Below, piece by piece: positions 41,888 to 44,364 of a stretch of DNA of 44,364 nucleotides. Where the stretch lies: NCBI GenBank assembly GCA_017470945.1, contig JAFUXH010000001.1:1-44364 (forward strand), read 5' to 3'. Both the position numbers and the translations under genes were made by a program. Numbering within the stretch: the stretch's first letter is position 1; the number at the start of each line of letters is the position of its first letter. Below the pieces are notes generated by a model, which saw nothing but the letters and a program-made list of their open reading frames with translations, was not told where the DNA came from and ran no database searches. The stretch is from Clostridia bacterium. GTDB taxonomy: Bacteria > Bacillota > Clostridia > Christensenellales > Aristaeellaceae.

Positions 41888-44104
41888 ATGCCGGATCGCC
41901 AGGACGCCCCGATGGGCCAGCAAATCGAAGCCGTGATGGAAGAAACCATTTTCCGCAACGAGGAAAATGGTTATTCTGTGGTGCAGATGCGGTACGGCCG
42001 GGAGAGCGTGACGGTGGTGGGCACGCTGCCCGCCCTGGCCGCCGGGGAGCAGGTGATCCTGGAGGGCGCGTGGGTGGAGCATCCCCAGTACGGCAAGCAA
42101 TGGAAGGCCACCCGATGCGAGATCCAAAAGCCCACCACCCTGCTGGGCATCGAACGATACCTGGGCAGCGGGCTGATCCACGGCGTGGGGCCGGCGACGG
42201 CCAAGCTGCTGGTGGCGGAATTCGGGAAGATGACGCTGGACGTGCTGTCGGAGCATCCGGAAAGGCTGACGGAGGTACCGGGCATCGGCAAAAAAAGGGC
42301 CCGGCAGATCGCCGATTCGTTCCGGGAGCAGTACGCCGCCCGGGAAGCCATGATTTTTTTGCAGTCCTACGGTGTGCCGCCCTCCCTGGCGGTGAAGATC
42401 AGCCGGGTGTACGGCGCGGACGCCCAGCGGAAGATCCGGGAAAACCCCTATCGGCTGATGGACGACATCGAGGGTGTGGGCTTTTTGACGGCGGATCGCA
42501 TCGCCCTGTCCCTGGGTATCCCGCCGGACAGCGAATACCGGCTGCGGTCGGGGCTGAAATACGTGCTGATGGAGGCCGCGGCGGGGGAGGGACACACCTA
42601 TCTGCCCAGGGCCGATTTGCTGACCGCCGCCGCCAAGGCGCTGCGGGTGACGCCGGAGGCGCTGGAGCATCACCTGGACGCGCTGCTGTTCGCCCGGGAA
42701 ATCATCGCCATGGATGTGGACGGCGGGGAGGCCATGCTGCTGTCGCCGTATTTTTACGCGGAAAAGGAAATCGCCCGGTATCTGAAATTGCTGATGGGCG
42801 CGGCCCAAACGGCGGCGGCCCCGGCGGTGGAGGCGCAGATCCGGGATTTTGAGCGGGAAAACCGCATTCAATTCAGCGCCAACCAGCGCCGGGCGGTGGG
42901 GGAGGCCGTGCGGCAGGGCCTGCTGGTGATCACCGGCGGGCCGGGCACAGGCAAAACCACGATCATTAACTGCATCCTGTCGCTGCTGGGGCAGGGGGTG
43001 CTGCTGGCCGCGCCGACCGGCCGGGCGGCCAAGCGCATGAGCGAGGCCACCGGCCATGAGGCCAAAACGCTGCACCGGCTGCTGGAATTTGCCGGGGAGG
43101 AAGGAAAATTCCAGCGGGACGAGCAAAACCCCCTGGACGCCTCCTGCGTGATCGTGGATGAAATGAGCATGGTGGATGTATTCCTGATGCGGTCGCTGCT
43201 GCGGGCCCTGCGGCCCGGCACCCGGTTGATCCTGGTGGGGGATGCCGATCAATTGCCCTCCGTGGGGGCGGGCAACGTGCTGGGGGATATCCTGCAAAGC
43301 GGGGTGATCCCCTCCGTCAGGCTGACGGATATTTTCCGCCAGTCCGAAGAAAGCCTGATCGTGCTCAACGCTCACCGGATCAACCACGGGGAAGCGCCCA
43401 TCCTGAACCGGAAGGACAGCGACTTTTTCTTTGAGCGCCGGCCCTTCGCCGAGGACGCGGCGGAGGCCATCGTGGGCCTGTGCGCCAGGCGCCTGCCGGC
43501 GTTTTTGCATTCCGACGCCCCGGCCCGGGATATCCAGGTGCTTTCCCCCACCAAAAAAGCCGGCGCGGGGGTGCACCAGCTGAACGCCATGCTGCAGGCG
43601 GCGCTGAACCCAGCCTCCCCCAGCAAGCGGGAAATGGTGTACGGCAGCACCGTGTTCCGCACCGGCGACAAGGTGATGCACATCCGCAACAATTACCAGC
43701 TGCCCTGGCACGCCGATAACGGCGAGGAGGGGGAGGGCGTGTTCAACGGGGACGTGGGGTTCATCACCCAGGTGGATACGGAGGACCGGGTGGTCACCGT
43801 GCGCTACGATGAGGAACGCACCGTGGAATACGATTACCAGCAGTTAGAGGAATTGGAGCTGGCTTACTGCCTCAGCGTGCACAAAAGCCAGGGCAGCGAA
43901 TTCCCCTGCGTGGTGATGCCGGTGGTGGGCGGCCCGCCCCGGCTGCTGACCCGGAATCTGTTTTACACCGCCCTCACCCGCGCCCGGAAGCTGGTGGTGC
44001 TGGTGGGCAAGGAGGACGCCATCGCCGCCATGGTGCGCAACAATCACATCGCCGCCCGCTACACCACCCTGACCCAGCGCCTGCGGGAGGAGCTGGGCGG
44101 CTGA
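41888..44104 (+). CDS. recD2: RecD2-type (YrrC-like) ATP-dependent DNA helicase
   Basis: The 738-residue SF1B 5'-3' helicase has the long N-terminal region of RecD2 with helix-hairpin-helix repeats (VPGIGKKRARQIADSF; IEGVGFLTADRIA), Walker A TGGPGTGKTT with K356, Walker B VDEMSMVD, GDADQLPSVGAGNVL (motif III) and the C-terminal UvrD-like motifs LAYCLSVHKSQGSEFPCVV and YTALTRARK. RecD2 occurs in bacteria without RecBC-associated RecD and takes part in replication-fork and repair transactions. The ATG at 41888 follows GGAGG by five bases. Confidence 0.95.
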   Translation: MPDRQDAPMGQQIEAVMEETIFRNEENGYSVVQMRYGRESVTVVGTLPALAAGEQVILEGAWVEHPQYGKQWKATRCEIQKPTTLLGIERYLGSGLIHGVGPATAKLLVAEFGKMTLDVLSEHPERLTEVPGIGKKRARQIADSFREQYAAREAMIFLQSYGVPPSLAVKISRVYGADAQRKIRENPYRLMDDIEGVGFLTADRIALSLGIPPDSEYRLRSGLKYVLMEAAAGEGHTYLPRADLLTAAAKALRVTPEALEHHLDALLFAREIIAMDVDGGEAMLLSPYFYAEKEIARYLKLLMGAAQTAAAPAVEAQIRDFERENRIQFSANQRRAVGEAVRQGLLVITGGPGTGKTTIINCILSLLGQGVLLAAPTGRAAKRMSEATGHEAKTLHRLLEFAGEEGKFQRDEQNPLDASCVIVDEMSMVDVFLMRSLLRALRPGTRLILVGDADQLPSVGAGNVLGDILQSGVIPSVRLTDIFRQSEESLIVLNAHRINHGEAPILNRKDSDFFFERRPFAEDAAEAIVGLCARRLPAFLHSDAPARDIQVLSPTKKAGAGVHQLNAMLQAALNPASPSKREMVYGSTVFRTGDKVMHIRNNYQLPWHADNGEEGEGVFNGDVGFITQVDTEDRVVTVRYDEERTVEYDYQQLEELELAYCLSVHKSQGSEFPCVVMPVVGGPPRLLTRNLFYTALTRARKLVVLVGKEDAIAAMVRNNHIAARYTTLTQRLREELGG

Positions 44105-44177
44105 TGCCCGCCCCAAGCAACCTGTCGAAAAACCTCGGAATGCATCAAAAGGGCCTCGGGCCCTTCCAGACTATCGA

Positions 44178-44364
44178 CAAACCCCAGGGATGCATCGAAG
44201 GGACCACCGTCCCTTCGATTTCATTCCGCAGGCGGCGGCGTGTACGTCGCCGCGGAAGCGGCTGAAAGCCGCTTCCGCTATCCAGTTCCGGCCGCGAAAA
44301 TCGGGTTTTTGGCCTCCTTGGAGGGCGAAAACCCATTTTTGCAGGAAATGGATGTTCCGAATCA
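44178..44364 (+). repeat. Dispersed repeat family R2, copy 2 (runs off the window)
   Basis: Near-identical to 39350-39525 over about 180 bases in the same orientation, including the hairpin blocks and the shared end GGAAATGGATGTTCCGAATCA. It begins about 75 bases after recD2 and is cut by the window end. Confidence 0.88.

Overview
The window is G+C-rich chromosomal DNA, with a few visibly AT-richer patches (about 1-760, 7740-8970, 29430-29600). It looks like an anaerobic Clostridia-type Firmicute, probably an uncultured gut or rumen member. The indications are a split Fe-S serine dehydratase (sdaAA/sdaAB), a RecD2-type helicase, QueH, a BirA without DNA-binding domain, an RNase PH-RdgB fusion, ATP-type PEP carboxykinase, a PPi-type phosphofructokinase family member, a TnpV transposon remnant, and strong AGGAGG ribosome binding sites with TTGACA/TATAAT promoters. 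The lineage is inferred; no rRNA gene is present.

Region 1 (1-13.2 kb) is mostly housekeeping. It opens with a mobile-element remnant (DUF6076-like tail, tnpV). Then come an FRG-domain gene/rph-rdgB/yfcE operon, queH, birA, sdaAB-sdaAA, an 88-residue protein resembling the glycyl-radical end of NrdD, a two-gene phage-like regulatory cassette with a strong promoter and a LexA-like palindrome, an AT-rich orphan gene, pckA, degV and an rlmI-type rRNA methyltransferase.

Region 2 (13.2-17.4 kb) is a compact lipid-type biosynthetic pair: a short-chain dehydrogenase followed 10 bases later by one 1,111-residue polypeptide joining an acyl-adenylating enzyme, an acyl carrier protein and an alpha-oxoamine synthase. 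A long-chain aminoketone made by the fusion and reduced by the dehydrogenase (sphingoid-base-like chemistry) is the simplest reading. A clear terminator closes the unit.

Region 3 (17.8-39.3 kb) is a large divergent carbohydrate locus built around 29.42-29.66 kb, where two near-consensus promoters fire in opposite directions, each with an AT-rich palindrome at its start site. The plus arm encodes a DUF4838 hydrolase-like protein, two ABC sugar permeases, a binding protein, two xylose-isomerase-like TIM-barrel enzymes, a Gfo/Idh/MocA oxidoreductase and a ROK-family regulator. The minus arm encodes an intracellular GH3 glycosidase, class II aldolase, a TIM-like protein, a LarA-type enzyme, a TSUP anion transporter, a PFK and a PGI-like protein, then (past a hairpin) a membrane sensor kinase and response regulator. 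The PGI-like and TIM-like proteins keep catalytic residues but have altered phosphate-binding loops. This raises the possibility of a parallel glycolysis-like route for an unusual sugar. The substrate is not determined by the sequence.

Region 4 (39.3-44.36 kb) holds a structured dispersed repeat, an acidic coiled-coil envelope protein, a 45-residue protein, a PRK06851-like P-loop ATPase, recD2, and a second copy of the dispersed repeat running off the window. A second repeat family occurs at about 9.0 kb and 17.6 kb. No tRNA, rRNA or CRISPR array was recognised.
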